The translations under genes were made by a program, and so were the position numbers. Below, piece after piece: positions 17,845-28,943 of a stretch of DNA of 64,000 nt. Under the pieces are notes generated by a model. The model saw nothing but the letters and a program-made list of their open reading frames with translations. It had not been told where the DNA came from and ran no database searches. Position 1 is the first letter of the stretch, and each line of letters begins with the position of its first letter. This DNA comes from a virus, in IMG/VR virus record IMGVR_UViG_3300032116_000064, positions 37,538 to 101,537 of that record; one strand, given 5' to 3'.

Positions 17845-20800
17845 ATGAGTTGCTCAGTTTGTAATATAAATACTAATATTATCTTACAATCAGATAGTAA
17901 AATATCTGCTAATATATCTCCATTCAATCATGGCTTTTCTTGCCGTATATCTTCATCTGCTAAAGTTTCTTCTTCTGCTTCAATATTTAGAAATCTTACT
18001 CAAGCATTAACTAGTGTTGGAAAAGTAGTGGCTCATGAGAATGTTAATTTCTCTCCAAAGGAAGACTTATATGAATCCGCTGTTGGTAAAATTCTCGGGT
18101 CAACATCTGCCACACTTGGCGTAAATAATAGATTTTTGTCCTCTAGTAATTTTCAAACTACAAAAACTGATAAATTTAGTGGAAGTAAATTATCTTTTCA
18201 AGCATCATCTAAGCTATATCCTATTGGTGACATATCATTTAAAAATAAGTTTACTGATACCAACGTCAATATAAGCAATTCACAAGCTCAATCTACCAAT
18301 ATATATACAAGTATTGATGAAGGAATTTTTGCGGGTAATTACACTGATAATAATTCCAATGGATTTTTAACATCTGATGATGCTAGAAGTTTTGTATTTC
18401 TTAATCAAGCTCTTGCGTCTGGAGATTTAGAATACAAATTTAGAGTAACATATCCACTTGCTAATCCCAAGTTTAGCTATTTCGCTTTAAGGGCATATGC
18501 ACCATTTGACAATTATTTATTGAGAAGACCTCAGAGATACAAAATATATGATATTACTCTTAATGATCCAAGCGGCAATTTGATCATTAAGTATGATGAT
18601 ATATTTGTAGAAGGTGATAATAACTTTACTACATATATATCACAAGCTAATATAAATAAAGTGAATCAAACGACATGGAGTTCTGGTTATCCATACATGG
18701 ATTCTGGCAGTCCACTATTTTTAGAAAATAAACCATATACATGCAACTTTAGTGTATCTGTAGATTGTCCACAGCGTCCATTTGATGATCGATTTAATTT
18801 GGGTTACGAGCAACTATGTATCAAAGATGCCCCTAGTCCAAATCCATACAATGCATTGCTTATTTCTGCTATTGAGATTGGAAATAGTGGAGGTGTTGGA
18901 GTTCGAAAAGACAATGCATTGAACTGCTTTGTAAAAGTTCGGGACAAGTCTGAAAGAATTAAAAAAATAATATTACCAAATACATTGTTTACGAATGAGT
19001 TTAACAATGGTATATATCCAGAGGCTAGTAGCGTATGGAGAACGCCAGATTATGAACACAGTAATCAAGATGTATTGTCATCTAATACGCTGTTGCAAAA
19101 AATTAGACATGTAAATACGGATTATGGAGATTATATCAGTCTCAGCGGGTCATTACCAAATGTTGACAGCGGTAGATTAATTCTTAAATTTGATACGGAT
19201 CGCGATGAATTAAACGTATATGCTGGCGGTGCATTTAATTTTGGTGGAAATAAAGTCTTTGACGATGCTACAAAACAACAGTATCAATATCAAGACTACT
19301 TTGAAGTAGACTATGCTGAGTTAAAAGTTATAGCCCGCAAGCACCCTAGTAATTCTGATTATCCAATCGACATAGTTGGATATAGTGACGATAAGTTATT
19401 ATATGTCACTCCAGCCATTGGTGGATTCTTACAAAATAGTGGATCTTTACCCACAATCTCAAGTAGTATTCCAGATGTATCTGGTTTTAAAAAACCTAAC
19501 TTGAGTATTTCTAGCAGTAGTATATCTGATGGCAGTGAGTTTTTCTTGAATGATATATCTTCGCTGGGTGATCACTACGTACTAAATACTTCAATCTTAG
19601 TAGACAGTACATCATTTAAAGAATATATAATACCATTAGATATATATTCTGACCCAAATAAATTAGGATACAATAAATATTCTTTAAGTCCGTATTTTGA
19701 AAATCTATATATAGATATATGTCCGATACCTAGCGGGGCTTCTATAGCTCATGTTAGTTTGATCTTATATTACAAACCAGCCAATGCTCTACATCTTCAT
19801 ACTTTAGGTAGTCCATCTAACCGAAATGCTGTACAAAAAATAATAACACTACTACCAGATGGAAGCGGCACAATATCAAGCAACGAACAGCCTAGCGGAT
19901 TAGTAGTTGGATTCTCATCTCCTAGTTACTTATCTACCAATTTTGCCAGAAGGTGGAGAGGTCATACTGGAGATATATTTGTTGGAGGAGATTTTGACCG
20001 TGAAAGATTTGATTTCTCTTTTAATCATCAGCAGTCTGACGCTTTATTTTTAAATTCTTACATAGATTTTACAAACTGCGATGGTCAAAATATATATGAT
20101 CATAATAAAGTAGCGGTAGGGGCATCTATAAACGATGATTTAGATATATTAAGTAATTTTGGATGGAGATATTCTTCTCAGCAGCTAATTGATGGTATTA
20201 CAACAGATTATTCATCATTATCTTGGAACAACAGTGTATATGATAATTTTGATAGAGCTTTGCGTATTGGAAACGATTATGTAAATACCAATTTTTTGAC
20301 TAGCTCAAATAATGATTTTGTATTATTCTTTCGATATACTCCCGACAAAGTATCGAGCGGTGAGCTAAACAATCATTTAATAATGTGCTGCGAAGATGGA
20401 GATTGGTCTATTGCAATAGTTGTAGAGAATGAAAACTTAACACTAAAAGTAAAAAATACCAACTCCACAATATCTACAATAGTTGATACAATCAAAATTT
20501 CACAATATTCTTTCCCGCTCCCAATATTGATAACTTATAACAGTGCCACTAAAAAATTCAAATTATACACCGACAATCAATTGATAAAACCATTTGATCG
20601 ATTTAGAGGTGAAGTAACTATTAATTCATATAGTAGCAGTACAAACAATTTCTTTGGATATTCTAATTATTTTACATCACTTGGATCTATACCAATGTTT
20701 TTGCATGAAATTGGTTATTCAAGTGGTTGTCATATAGTAGATTCTAATCCTAATAGATTTTTAAATCAAATTACTGCAAATGATTTCTTTGATTCTTATA

Positions 20801-22350
20801 GTGTATTAGCATCTAATATAGATGATGATATATCTAGATGGAAGCTTGGTGCGTTTAAGATATGTAGTTTTTCATCAGATTTTGATTCCTACACAAAGCG
20901 AGAAGGAAAAGATTATATTACGTTTAGTCTAGACCATCCGGGTTCTGGATATTCTCAGTTAACAAATAAAACCTTACCATCCAACATACATTTATCTGGT
21001 GTATCTTATCATACTCAGATAGAAAATGATTTTTTGAGATTCGACATATCTGATATTCCATCTGAAGATCAATCAAGATTTTACGGGTTAGCTCCGCGTA
21101 TATCTAAAAATTTACCAAAGGGTTATGACTTTAGAGAAGACTCTCTTTGTGTTGATACTGTATTAGAGCATCATACTAATAATGATATTATTTGGCCAAA
21201 TGGAAAAGTTGGTCCTAAATTTATTGTAAGTATTTATGCGCCAACTCAAGAATCACAAGAACGTCCAAGTAAATCTCTTGGATTGGTAAACAGATCTATT
21301 CATTATCTTGAACCATCTGGGTGTATAAGAAAAATTACTAGTAAATTAACATTCAATGATATTTTAGATAAATCTGAACCTTGGGCTACATTTGATAGTG
21401 AATCATATTTTAATGAATTCAGAGATAAGTATCTCTTAAATGATGTCAATCAGATGTTCTTACAATATGATCTTGTTTACCCATCTGGTTCGCCTTATAA
21501 ATCTAAAGTCAAAATTCATAATACTAATATTAGAGCAAACAATGCAATTTATCTTGATGGCCACACTAGTGGAACTTTGTTCTTATATACAAGTGGATAT
21601 TATTATCAATTTAATACTTTAAATCTATTCACACCAGAAAATGGCCCACCTGTTAGTGGGTTTCCGCCACTCAATTTATTTGTTACTGGCCATGGACCAA
21701 CCGGCATACATAATAGTGGTTTGAACTTATTCGTTGACAATAGTAGCAGTGGATATTTTACGCCGCCAGAGATATTGAGTCTATATACTATTGGCAATGG
21801 TTCTATTGACAGTAGTGAACAAGTTTTTACTGGCATGTTTGGATCTCTACCATTTAGGGGTCTAGGTCTTAATGTCAGTGGGCAACTTATGAATGAAACT
21901 GTTATGCCACTCTATGTGTCTGGCATGGCATTTAATTCAAATGACTATTTAAATCTTTGTAATTTAGGACCGGAAGGTTATCAACCAGCTGATAATATAC
22001 TAAATTTACGTGTACGCGGAATAAATAGATCAATTAATGCATACCCATCTTCGGTTATGTCATTGCATATTTATAATGATCAACAATTTATTGGGAATAC
22101 ATCTAACTCATTTAATTTATTCTTATCTAGTTTCGATCCGGTTAAAACTAACATTTCTGGAAATTTGCCGCTGGTGACATTAAATTATCCTATCTCCGAC
22201 AATTTAGCCTCTAAAAGTGCTACAATAAAATGGGATAGTGATAACATTGGTCAGGGTATAACATCTGTAGATAATGTCTATGCATATGTCGATGCTGATG
22301 ATAATATAAGAGGAGTTAATTTAGCATGTTACGGAGACTGTAAAAAATGA
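17845..22350 (+). CDS. Giant tail-tip/baseplate adhesin with LamG-like domain
   Basis: A 1501-residue, Ser/Asn/Tyr-rich, beta-rich protein starting one base after the tape-measure stop. The N-terminus has a CSVCNIN motif and is followed by strongly serine-rich sequence. Residues about 800-920 (ALRIGNDYVNTNFLT, FVLFFRYTPDKVSSGEL, LTLKVKNTNSTI, KLYTDNQLI) look like a LamG/concanavalin-type jelly-roll, a common carbohydrate-binding fold. Residues about 1256-1450 hold at least six L-x-L-x-V/T-S/G repeats (LNLFVTG, LSLYTIG, LGLNVSG, MPLYVSG, LNLRVRG), which also occur at the end of the next protein. Position suggests a distal tail or baseplate component. I do not recognise the whole family. Confidence 0.6.
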   Translation: MSCSVCNINTNIILQSDSKISANISPFNHGFSCRISSSAKVSSSASIFRNLTQALTSVGKVVAHENVNFSPKEDLYESAVGKILGSTSATLGVNNRFLSSSNFQTTKTDKFSGSKLSFQASSKLYPIGDISFKNKFTDTNVNISNSQAQSTNIYTSIDEGIFAGNYTDNNSNGFLTSDDARSFVFLNQALASGDLEYKFRVTYPLANPKFSYFALRAYAPFDNYLLRRPQRYKIYDITLNDPSGNLIIKYDDIFVEGDNNFTTYISQANINKVNQTTWSSGYPYMDSGSPLFLENKPYTCNFSVSVDCPQRPFDDRFNLGYEQLCIKDAPSPNPYNALLISAIEIGNSGGVGVRKDNALNCFVKVRDKSERIKKIILPNTLFTNEFNNGIYPEASSVWRTPDYEHSNQDVLSSNTLLQKIRHVNTDYGDYISLSGSLPNVDSGRLILKFDTDRDELNVYAGGAFNFGGNKVFDDATKQQYQYQDYFEVDYAELKVIARKHPSNSDYPIDIVGYSDDKLLYVTPAIGGFLQNSGSLPTISSSIPDVSGFKKPNLSISSSSISDGSEFFLNDISSLGDHYVLNTSILVDSTSFKEYIIPLDIYSDPNKLGYNKYSLSPYFENLYIDICPIPSGASIAHVSLILYYKPANALHLHTLGSPSNRNAVQKIITLLPDGSGTISSNEQPSGLVVGFSSPSYLSTNFARRWRGHTGDIFVGGDFDRERFDFSFNHQQSDALFLNSYIDFTNCDGQNIYDHNKVAVGASINDDLDILSNFGWRYSSQQLIDGITTDYSSLSWNNSVYDNFDRALRIGNDYVNTNFLTSSNNDFVLFFRYTPDKVSSGELNNHLIMCCEDGDWSIAIVVENENLTLKVKNTNSTISTIVDTIKISQYSFPLPILITYNSATKKFKLYTDNQLIKPFDRFRGEVTINSYSSSTNNFFGYSNYFTSLGSIPMFLHEIGYSSGCHIVDSNPNRFLNQITANDFFDSYSVLASNIDDDISRWKLGAFKICSFSSDFDSYTKREGKDYITFSLDHPGSGYSQLTNKTLPSNIHLSGVSYHTQIENDFLRFDISDIPSEDQSRFYGLAPRISKNLPKGYDFREDSLCVDTVLEHHTNNDIIWPNGKVGPKFIVSIYAPTQESQERPSKSLGLVNRSIHYLEPSGCIRKITSKLTFNDILDKSEPWATFDSESYFNEFRDKYLLNDVNQMFLQYDLVYPSGSPYKSKVKIHNTNIRANNAIYLDGHTSGTLFLYTSGYYYQFNTLNLFTPENGPPVSGFPPLNLFVTGHGPTGIHNSGLNLFVDNSSSGYFTPPEILSLYTIGNGSIDSSEQVFTGMFGSLPFRGLGLNVSGQLMNETVMPLYVSGMAFNSNDYLNLCNLGPEGYQPADNILNLRVRGINRSINAYPSSVMSLHIYNDQQFIGNTSNSFNLFLSSFDPVKTNISGNLPLVTLNYPISDNLASKSATIKWDSDNIGQGITSVDNVYAYVDADDNIRGVNLACYGDCKK

Positions 22351-25300
22351 GTTATTGCACAGAAGCCATAGTAGATATTCATGGAATTAAGTGGTATTAT
22401 CCAGAGATATGTGTAGACGGTGGCGTATTTAGAGCTAAAAATACTTATACCAATCTTACATTTCCTAGTGGATCATTTAAGCATACTATAGATAGTAACT
22501 CATTGCAGTACATAGCGGCGGAAAATCAAAATATAATTACTACGGAAAATAATATTTCTTTTGTAACTGAAAGCACATATGACTCAGTTGTTTTTGATCC
22601 TATGCCATATAGTGGTCATTTTTACGGTATAAGAAAATATACTGGCTTGGCTCCCAACTTGCCCTACGTCGTTAATATAACAGGTAAATCTGGATCTTCA
22701 AACGCTATAAAGATTCCAACAGAAATTCTAGAAGTAGAGTACAATAAAAACGAAACTGACGAAATCAGCAATGATTATAGTGGATTTAGATTAGTTGATA
22801 ACGTTTTTGCCGGTGGAGAATATGGTAAATCTGTCGCGTCTAAAAATGATTTGTTAGCTATTGGATGTCCAAAGATGCCAGTTACATCTGGATCTACCAC
22901 ATATGAAGAAGCTGGCAAAGTATTCTTGTATAGAAGAGATGCCAGACCATCTACTGTTGATTGGCCGCTTGATAATTATAAGTCAGAATGGAGTCTTGAG
23001 ACAGAATTAACTTTACCATCTGGATTGCTAGGTGATTATGCGATAGAGTCAAATATTTTTATCAATGGGTTGCCGTCTGATTTCACTGGTGTACAAACAT
23101 CATGGTTTGTGGGTCAGGACGGAAGACAGTTTGGACATTCTGTAGATCTCTCTGTAAATGAAAATATAAAATCTTTAGGAGAAGATAAACAAGAAATATT
23201 GGTAGTTGGTGGAGTTGGTGCAAGATGGACAAGAACTTTTGAAGATGATCCACCATCTAAAGTATCTATTGGTTTGATGATTTTTACTGACGAGTTTAGT
23301 TATATTTTACCGGACCCATCACCCGGTGCGCCTTGGAAAGTAAAAACATATGAAAATATTTTGTCTAGCATAGCTAATAAAGATTTGGTATTCAACTATT
23401 TTTCTGATCCTAGAGTAGAGTTTGATGTCAAAATTATTGTTTGCGTACCAACCGCTAACTCTGACGAATCTGATCCCGTCTTTCCAGAAAAACCGGATTT
23501 TATTACATTAAAACGTATAAGTAAAAACTTTGGATACCCATTATCAGAGTCCTCTATTAATGGAACATTGAGTGGAATTACTTCTTCATTTTTGGAAGCT
23601 TTTCCTTACAACAATAGTATAAATAGTGGGATTCCACCGATGCTAGGTATTTGTATCGATGGAAGTTTTTCAATGGGTGGTAGAGAAGCCTTAGAGCCAG
23701 CATTAGATAGATTCATTGACTTTTATCAGAAATATAGTTTTGCTAGTGGGTTAAAAGACTTTTATGGCGTTCAATCATCTGGAATAGTATATGAATATTT
23801 GACAGAAGGCGATACTGATTGGATAGACATGTCCAAATTGATTTTAGGTGAAGTTCTAGATACTGGACGATTAGTTGAAAGTAATCAAGTAAGATTTTTC
23901 TCTAATAATGTCGGAACATTTAACAAGTATGACAAAAATTTTAACATCCCACCAGACAGTGGTGGAAAAGTATATATTTTTGAAAAAGAAAGTGGATCAT
24001 GGAATTTAATTCAAGCAATTTCTTCTCCCAATGTAACAAGAGATTACAATGATAGATTTGGACACGCAGTTAGTATAAGTGATGACGGCGAACTTGTAGT
24101 AATTGGTTCTCCATATATCAATCAAGCAGTCATGATGTATGAAAGGAATTACGAAGCGCGTAATTACTTTTACAACTATCAAATTGCTGATTGGGTTGCA
24201 TCTAAAAGGTCAGACAAGTATTCTAAACAGCTTGCGGCATATTACAGTAAGCCTCAATTATTAGAAGACAAAAAAGCTCTATATCTATCATTAGATCCAG
24301 AAGACAAATTTCAAGCTAGATTAGATAATAATGTAGAAGAATATCAAAATATATATACATTTGATTATAGCAATATGCAACCGGCTGGTGGCTGGTCATT
24401 TGTCGCACAAGAACACGCACCAACTTCTAGACTAGGTTATAGTGTAGACACCAATGAAAATGGCACAGTAGTAGTAGCTGGCGCACCAACGGATAGTCTT
24501 AATTTTCATAACAATGCAGATGTTTATTATAATACAGATGGACATGCACCAAATGGAAAGACTTTACAAGCTAGATATCTAGGATCCGAAGGAATTCCCG
24601 CTGGTAGAATTCATCCATCTTGGTCAGCAAGTTTGTATACAGGGTCAGTACACGTATTTGAATCTAGAAAATATTATCCTCATAACAAAGCTATTGAGTA
24701 TGGTAAGTTTGGAAATTTACATGAGAATATTAGTTCAAACACGGCAGATTCTGGACACTTTAATTATTTAGCTCAAATTTTTTCTGACAAAAATTATGTA
24801 AAAACTCAATTCGATGATTCTGAAATTCCGCAGGATGCTGGATTGATCTTTATAATAACGCCAGCGGTTTCCGCTCTTAGTGAAGAAATCTTGGATAAGA
24901 TTAAAAATTGGTTAGCACTTGGAGACAGAAATTTAGTATTGGTTGGAAATGATCCAAGGTGGGAAGCCAATGGAATATATTCTCAATCAAACAACATCTT
25001 AAATGATTTGTTATCTAAATTACAATCTAGAATGAGAATTGTTCCAGCTAGAAATGAATATGAATCACTTCCAAGTGGATACTCTTCATTTAACAATATT
25101 GTTCCATCTTTTACTCCACAAGGATTAACAAGTACTTATGTAACAAGATCTCCAGTTAGAGGTAGTGGTGTTGCTGACATCAAAATATATTATCCATACT
25201 TTGAAGAAATGCCCTGCAAAGAAGTTGATGATTGTTCAATTGATCAAACAAAAATACAAATACAAACCAAATGTCAGATGCCATTAAAAAATTACGGAGA

Positions 25301-28300
25301 CTTAAGGGCAGAATGGAATGCTTCTTGTTGTACAAATGGTGGATTATTAATATATGGTTATAATTGGCCTTTAATATTTGGATCATATACTCCAGCCTGT
25401 GGGGATGTAGCCTTTGAACCAAAACCAACTAAAAATTTTGAACCGATACCAATACTAGTAGCAGCTGAAAAAGTAAAACAAGAAATTATATATCCAGCCA
25501 TACCTGCGGTTTCTGGAACACGTATTGTCTACGATACAATTACAGCAGGTTCTAATAACTATTATGAATTTGGTTCTCCTATGAGTGAAGAGCTTAACTT
25601 CGCTTTTAGTTCTGGCAGCAGGGTTGGTCATGACTATAACAGCATTTTATACAATATTAATAACAGAACCAATACTCCTTTATTTTATATTCCAACAGAC
25701 GAACTTGGCGGTGTTTTACAAGCTAAAGGTTCTCCGAAAATTGATATTACACCATATTTGTCTAGAGAAGAAATTTCAGATAAATCATATTTTGCTTTAG
25801 AATACTCTTACAAAAATCAACCAACTTCTAAAATTGATATCATACCTAGTCTTGTTATAGAGTCTCAATTAAAACAGGGATCAAATGATGAAAACATCTT
25901 ATTCTATCAAAATTTAATTTCTTTTTCTAAAACTGTATTTGGACGATCATATATAGCGCAGTTGAATTGGAATGGATGGGAGTCTTTTTATGATGCATAT
26001 AGCAATTCTTTGTTAAAAGATGCTTTAGGTGCAGATAATAATATTACATATAATGTTAATGTTTTAGATAGCACTTATAACGTCGCATGGTTACCAAACT
26101 TAATTTCTCAACCTTCTAACTCGCAAATTGATAATCTATCTCTTTGGTTATTATTGGGAAATAGAAGATTGATAATTACTTGCGATAATACAATATCTAG
26201 TATTATTCAAACAAAGACATTCCTAGAGAAGTTAGGTATAAATTTGGAATTATTGCAAAAGTATAATGGAGAATATCCACTATCTGGCTTTGGTTCTTTT
26301 TCAATAAATCAAAATCATCAAATAGGTGGTCAATACTTTAGTAATGTTAAAAACAAGAAAATAAATTATTTTTCTGGTAATGGATCATTTTATCCATTCA
26401 AATTAAATGATGGTGCTGTTCCGCTAGCATATATAGATTATCCTGTTTATGATGAAATTCCAAAAGAATACAACAATGATAACTGGGATATTAATGCCGG
26501 TATTGTAAAAATAAATGTACCAGTACTGCCGGGATCTGGATATAGATTATTTGTTACTACAGACTCTCAAGATCCCGCCGAATCACATGCCCTAACTGTT
26601 AATGTCGATAAATCATCAGTAACTCCAACCGGAACATATCCAGATTTAGGTACAATTGGAATATATGAGCTGGATGAAAATAGAAGTTTATTTGAATCTC
26701 AAACTATTAATACATCATTCAATACAATAAATTGTGGCGGCGGAACATGCTTTCAAGATTTTCAAGTCTCTAATACTGATAATGTAAACATTTATGTTTC
26801 ATGTGTCATGCCTAGATTAAAAAATGATAAATCTCCAAAAAGTGTAAGATTAATCGGCATTTCGGGAGTATTAATACCTATTTATGAAAAAGCAGTTGTA
26901 TCTACCATTGATGTGCCTGTAGGAATTTCATTTTATAGAATTTCTGATCCAGTAGAAGAAAGTCGTGAAATTGTTGAAGTTGTTAGAACAATTAGTACAG
27001 ATAATACAAAATATTGTAAATCTGGATGTGAGTTTTTGGGAAATCAATTAATAGAAGATGGTCCAGTTGTAGTAGCACAAGAATTAGAAATTTTTTCTGA
27101 TTTTGATGCTGGATTTGCTAGATCTAGAATAACAGTCATAACTGACTCTAGTATTTTACAAGGCAGATATGTTACTGAAAATAATGTTATTCCACAAGAC
27201 ACATATTCATTTATTAGAAGCTTGTATCCAGAAACAGAATTCTTTTCAGAAAATGCTGGTAGACAATTTAATGTATATACCAAGTTAACTTCATCAGAAC
27301 GTGGAAGTCCAAATAAATATCATTCTAAAGCACCTTATCTTGGCATTAATAAAAATTTTGGTAACTATCCAAATCTGCCATCAGCACCAATAAATTCTTA
27401 TGAATCTCAATACATTCCTAAGTATATTGTTGGGGCAGCATTACCATGGGATGGAGAAACTGATCCAAAAAAGATAGAAGAGATAAAATTATATGCAATA
27501 AGTGGATTTTTACCTAAACAAATTAATCATTCTACTACTTCACGAATTAGTGGAGTTATTGATGGCGTTTCTTACGCTGATGCAACTATTGGCGGTGGAG
27601 TTCCCGCTATAGTAAAAGACAAAGGTTATGATTATCTAGATTTTGATAAGTTCCCATCTGGTTATGTTGGAGATTTATTTGGATATTCTGTTTCTGCCCG
27701 TGGCAATAAAATACTAATTGGATCTCCATTTTCTGCCTTTGATTCAGAATCATTAAATGCTTGGGGAGATAATACCCCTCTGCGTTTGGGTCAAGATGGT
27801 GGTGCCGGTGCAGTATACATGTTTGAAAAATCTTCAGAAAACAAATGGGAAAATACTAAAAAGATTAGACCTAATTCATTGATGGGACAACTTAGTGGAG
27901 TGGGAATTTATTCAGACCATTTCGGTCATTCAGTTGATATGCAGAATGACGTTATTATAATAGGATCGCCAAATCATAGTTATGGTAATTACTACGATTT
28001 TTATTATGACGATGGAGCTTTTGCTAGGAAAAATTTTAACCCTCAGTTTGATATACCACAATTATCTATTTATGATCTAGGAGATTCTGGAATAAGAGAT
28101 CAGCTTAACATAGATAATGCATACATCAATAACATTGGTGCTATATATGTATATGAAAATAAAATTACAGATTGGGAAAACAAAACTCAATCTTGGAAGT
28201 TAGTAGAAAAATTGGTTTCATATCCATATAATCCAGATGGAGACAATTACGCAAAGGGAAGCGGAGAAAGGTTTGGAAGAGACATATACTTGTCTCGTCC

Positions 28301-28943
28301 ATATAGAAGCGATGCCGACTATTGCATAATAGCTGGATGCAATTTTGCATCTGGATCTATGCTAAATGTTGGTGCTACTTATGCTAAGGACATTATGCTT
28401 AAATCTCAAAGACCTTCTATACCAAATAGTGGGGCTTGGATATCTGCAAAAGTCTTTGGTGACAGAGATCAGTATGGTAATCCATTCGCATCATTATACT
28501 TTACTAATATTGGTGACAATACACGATATCATGCTAGTGGTAGTGTAATCACAAATAGCAAAGGTGAAATATTCCTAGAGGTATCTGGGCAAGACCCGTC
28601 CACAAAAGGCTTTATTTCTCATAGACCATATATTGAATCAATTTATGGATATTATCAATATGGTAAGCTAATAAATGATACATTAAACTTACATATTAGC
28701 GGCGGTCACATACCGCCAAGCTCTCAATTACCCCTTCTTATAAGTGTCGAAAATTCAGCATATGTGTATAATACATTAGGATTGTATAGCGATGTAAAAA
28801 CCGGGGATGCTGATTCTAGCCTATCCGGTATGCCATTATTTGCACAGGTTTCTTCTGGAACCGCACTTGAATCTTTAGGCTTATATACTAGCGGGATAGG
28901 AAGTCCAAGCGACAATCTTAACTTAAGTGTAAGAGGTAAATAA
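22347..28943 (+). CDS. Giant tail protein with seven FG-GAP propeller signatures
   Basis: A 2198-residue protein overlapping the previous gene by four bases. Seven FG-GAP-type signatures are visible at about residues 155, 255, 560, 694, 1775, 1860 and 1985 (YGKSVA, FGHSVD, FGHAVS, LGYSVD, FGYSVS, FGHSVD, FGRDIY). Each is followed by a hydrophobic strand ending in a GCP, GSP, GAP or related turn, as in integrin-alpha beta-propellers. Between the second and third lies LGICIDGSFSMGG (residues 435-447), resembling the DxSxS MIDAS of a vWA domain. Residues about 830-893 and 1235-1304 hold two related Rossmann-like segments (LALGDRNLVLVGND and LLLGNRRLIITCDN). The C-terminus carries L-x-L-x-SG repeats. 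A probable receptor-binding or tip protein. Confidence 0.65.
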   Translation: MSYCTEAIVDIHGIKWYYPEICVDGGVFRAKNTYTNLTFPSGSFKHTIDSNSLQYIAAENQNIITTENNISFVTESTYDSVVFDPMPYSGHFYGIRKYTGLAPNLPYVVNITGKSGSSNAIKIPTEILEVEYNKNETDEISNDYSGFRLVDNVFAGGEYGKSVASKNDLLAIGCPKMPVTSGSTTYEEAGKVFLYRRDARPSTVDWPLDNYKSEWSLETELTLPSGLLGDYAIESNIFINGLPSDFTGVQTSWFVGQDGRQFGHSVDLSVNENIKSLGEDKQEILVVGGVGARWTRTFEDDPPSKVSIGLMIFTDEFSYILPDPSPGAPWKVKTYENILSSIANKDLVFNYFSDPRVEFDVKIIVCVPTANSDESDPVFPEKPDFITLKRISKNFGYPLSESSINGTLSGITSSFLEAFPYNNSINSGIPPMLGICIDGSFSMGGREALEPALDRFIDFYQKYSFASGLKDFYGVQSSGIVYEYLTEGDTDWIDMSKLILGEVLDTGRLVESNQVRFFSNNVGTFNKYDKNFNIPPDSGGKVYIFEKESGSWNLIQAISSPNVTRDYNDRFGHAVSISDDGELVVIGSPYINQAVMMYERNYEARNYFYNYQIADWVASKRSDKYSKQLAAYYSKPQLLEDKKALYLSLDPEDKFQARLDNNVEEYQNIYTFDYSNMQPAGGWSFVAQEHAPTSRLGYSVDTNENGTVVVAGAPTDSLNFHNNADVYYNTDGHAPNGKTLQARYLGSEGIPAGRIHPSWSASLYTGSVHVFESRKYYPHNKAIEYGKFGNLHENISSNTADSGHFNYLAQIFSDKNYVKTQFDDSEIPQDAGLIFIITPAVSALSEEILDKIKNWLALGDRNLVLVGNDPRWEANGIYSQSNNILNDLLSKLQSRMRIVPARNEYESLPSGYSSFNNIVPSFTPQGLTSTYVTRSPVRGSGVADIKIYYPYFEEMPCKEVDDCSIDQTKIQIQTKCQMPLKNYGDLRAEWNASCCTNGGLLIYGYNWPLIFGSYTPACGDVAFEPKPTKNFEPIPILVAAEKVKQEIIYPAIPAVSGTRIVYDTITAGSNNYYEFGSPMSEELNFAFSSGSRVGHDYNSILYNINNRTNTPLFYIPTDELGGVLQAKGSPKIDITPYLSREEISDKSYFALEYSYKNQPTSKIDIIPSLVIESQLKQGSNDENILFYQNLISFSKTVFGRSYIAQLNWNGWESFYDAYSNSLLKDALGADNNITYNVNVLDSTYNVAWLPNLISQPSNSQIDNLSLWLLLGNRRLIITCDNTISSIIQTKTFLEKLGINLELLQKYNGEYPLSGFGSFSINQNHQIGGQYFSNVKNKKINYFSGNGSFYPFKLNDGAVPLAYIDYPVYDEIPKEYNNDNWDINAGIVKINVPVLPGSGYRLFVTTDSQDPAESHALTVNVDKSSVTPTGTYPDLGTIGIYELDENRSLFESQTINTSFNTINCGGGTCFQDFQVSNTDNVNIYVSCVMPRLKNDKSPKSVRLIGISGVLIPIYEKAVVSTIDVPVGISFYRISDPVEESREIVEVVRTISTDNTKYCKSGCEFLGNQLIEDGPVVVAQELEIFSDFDAGFARSRITVITDSSILQGRYVTENNVIPQDTYSFIRSLYPETEFFSENAGRQFNVYTKLTSSERGSPNKYHSKAPYLGINKNFGNYPNLPSAPINSYESQYIPKYIVGAALPWDGETDPKKIEEIKLYAISGFLPKQINHSTTSRISGVIDGVSYADATIGGGVPAIVKDKGYDYLDFDKFPSGYVGDLFGYSVSARGNKILIGSPFSAFDSESLNAWGDNTPLRLGQDGGAGAVYMFEKSSENKWENTKKIRPNSLMGQLSGVGIYSDHFGHSVDMQNDVIIIGSPNHSYGNYYDFYYDDGAFARKNFNPQFDIPQLSIYDLGDSGIRDQLNIDNAYINNIGAIYVYENKITDWENKTQSWKLVEKLVSYPYNPDGDNYAKGSGERFGRDIYLSRPYRSDADYCIIAGCNFASGSMLNVGATYAKDIMLKSQRPSIPNSGAWISAKVFGDRDQYGNPFASLYFTNIGDNTRYHASGSVITNSKGEIFLEVSGQDPSTKGFISHRPYIESIYGYYQYGKLINDTLNLHISGGHIPPSSQLPLLISVENSAYVYNTLGLYSDVKTGDADSSLSGMPLFAQVSSGTALESLGLYTSGIGSPSDNLNLSVRGK

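Noticed and set aside
22347-28943. Calling a confirmed vWA domain
   Set aside because: Only the DGSFS motif and a nearby hydrophobic strand fit. The expected conserved Thr and second Asp were not located, so it is reported as a possibility only.
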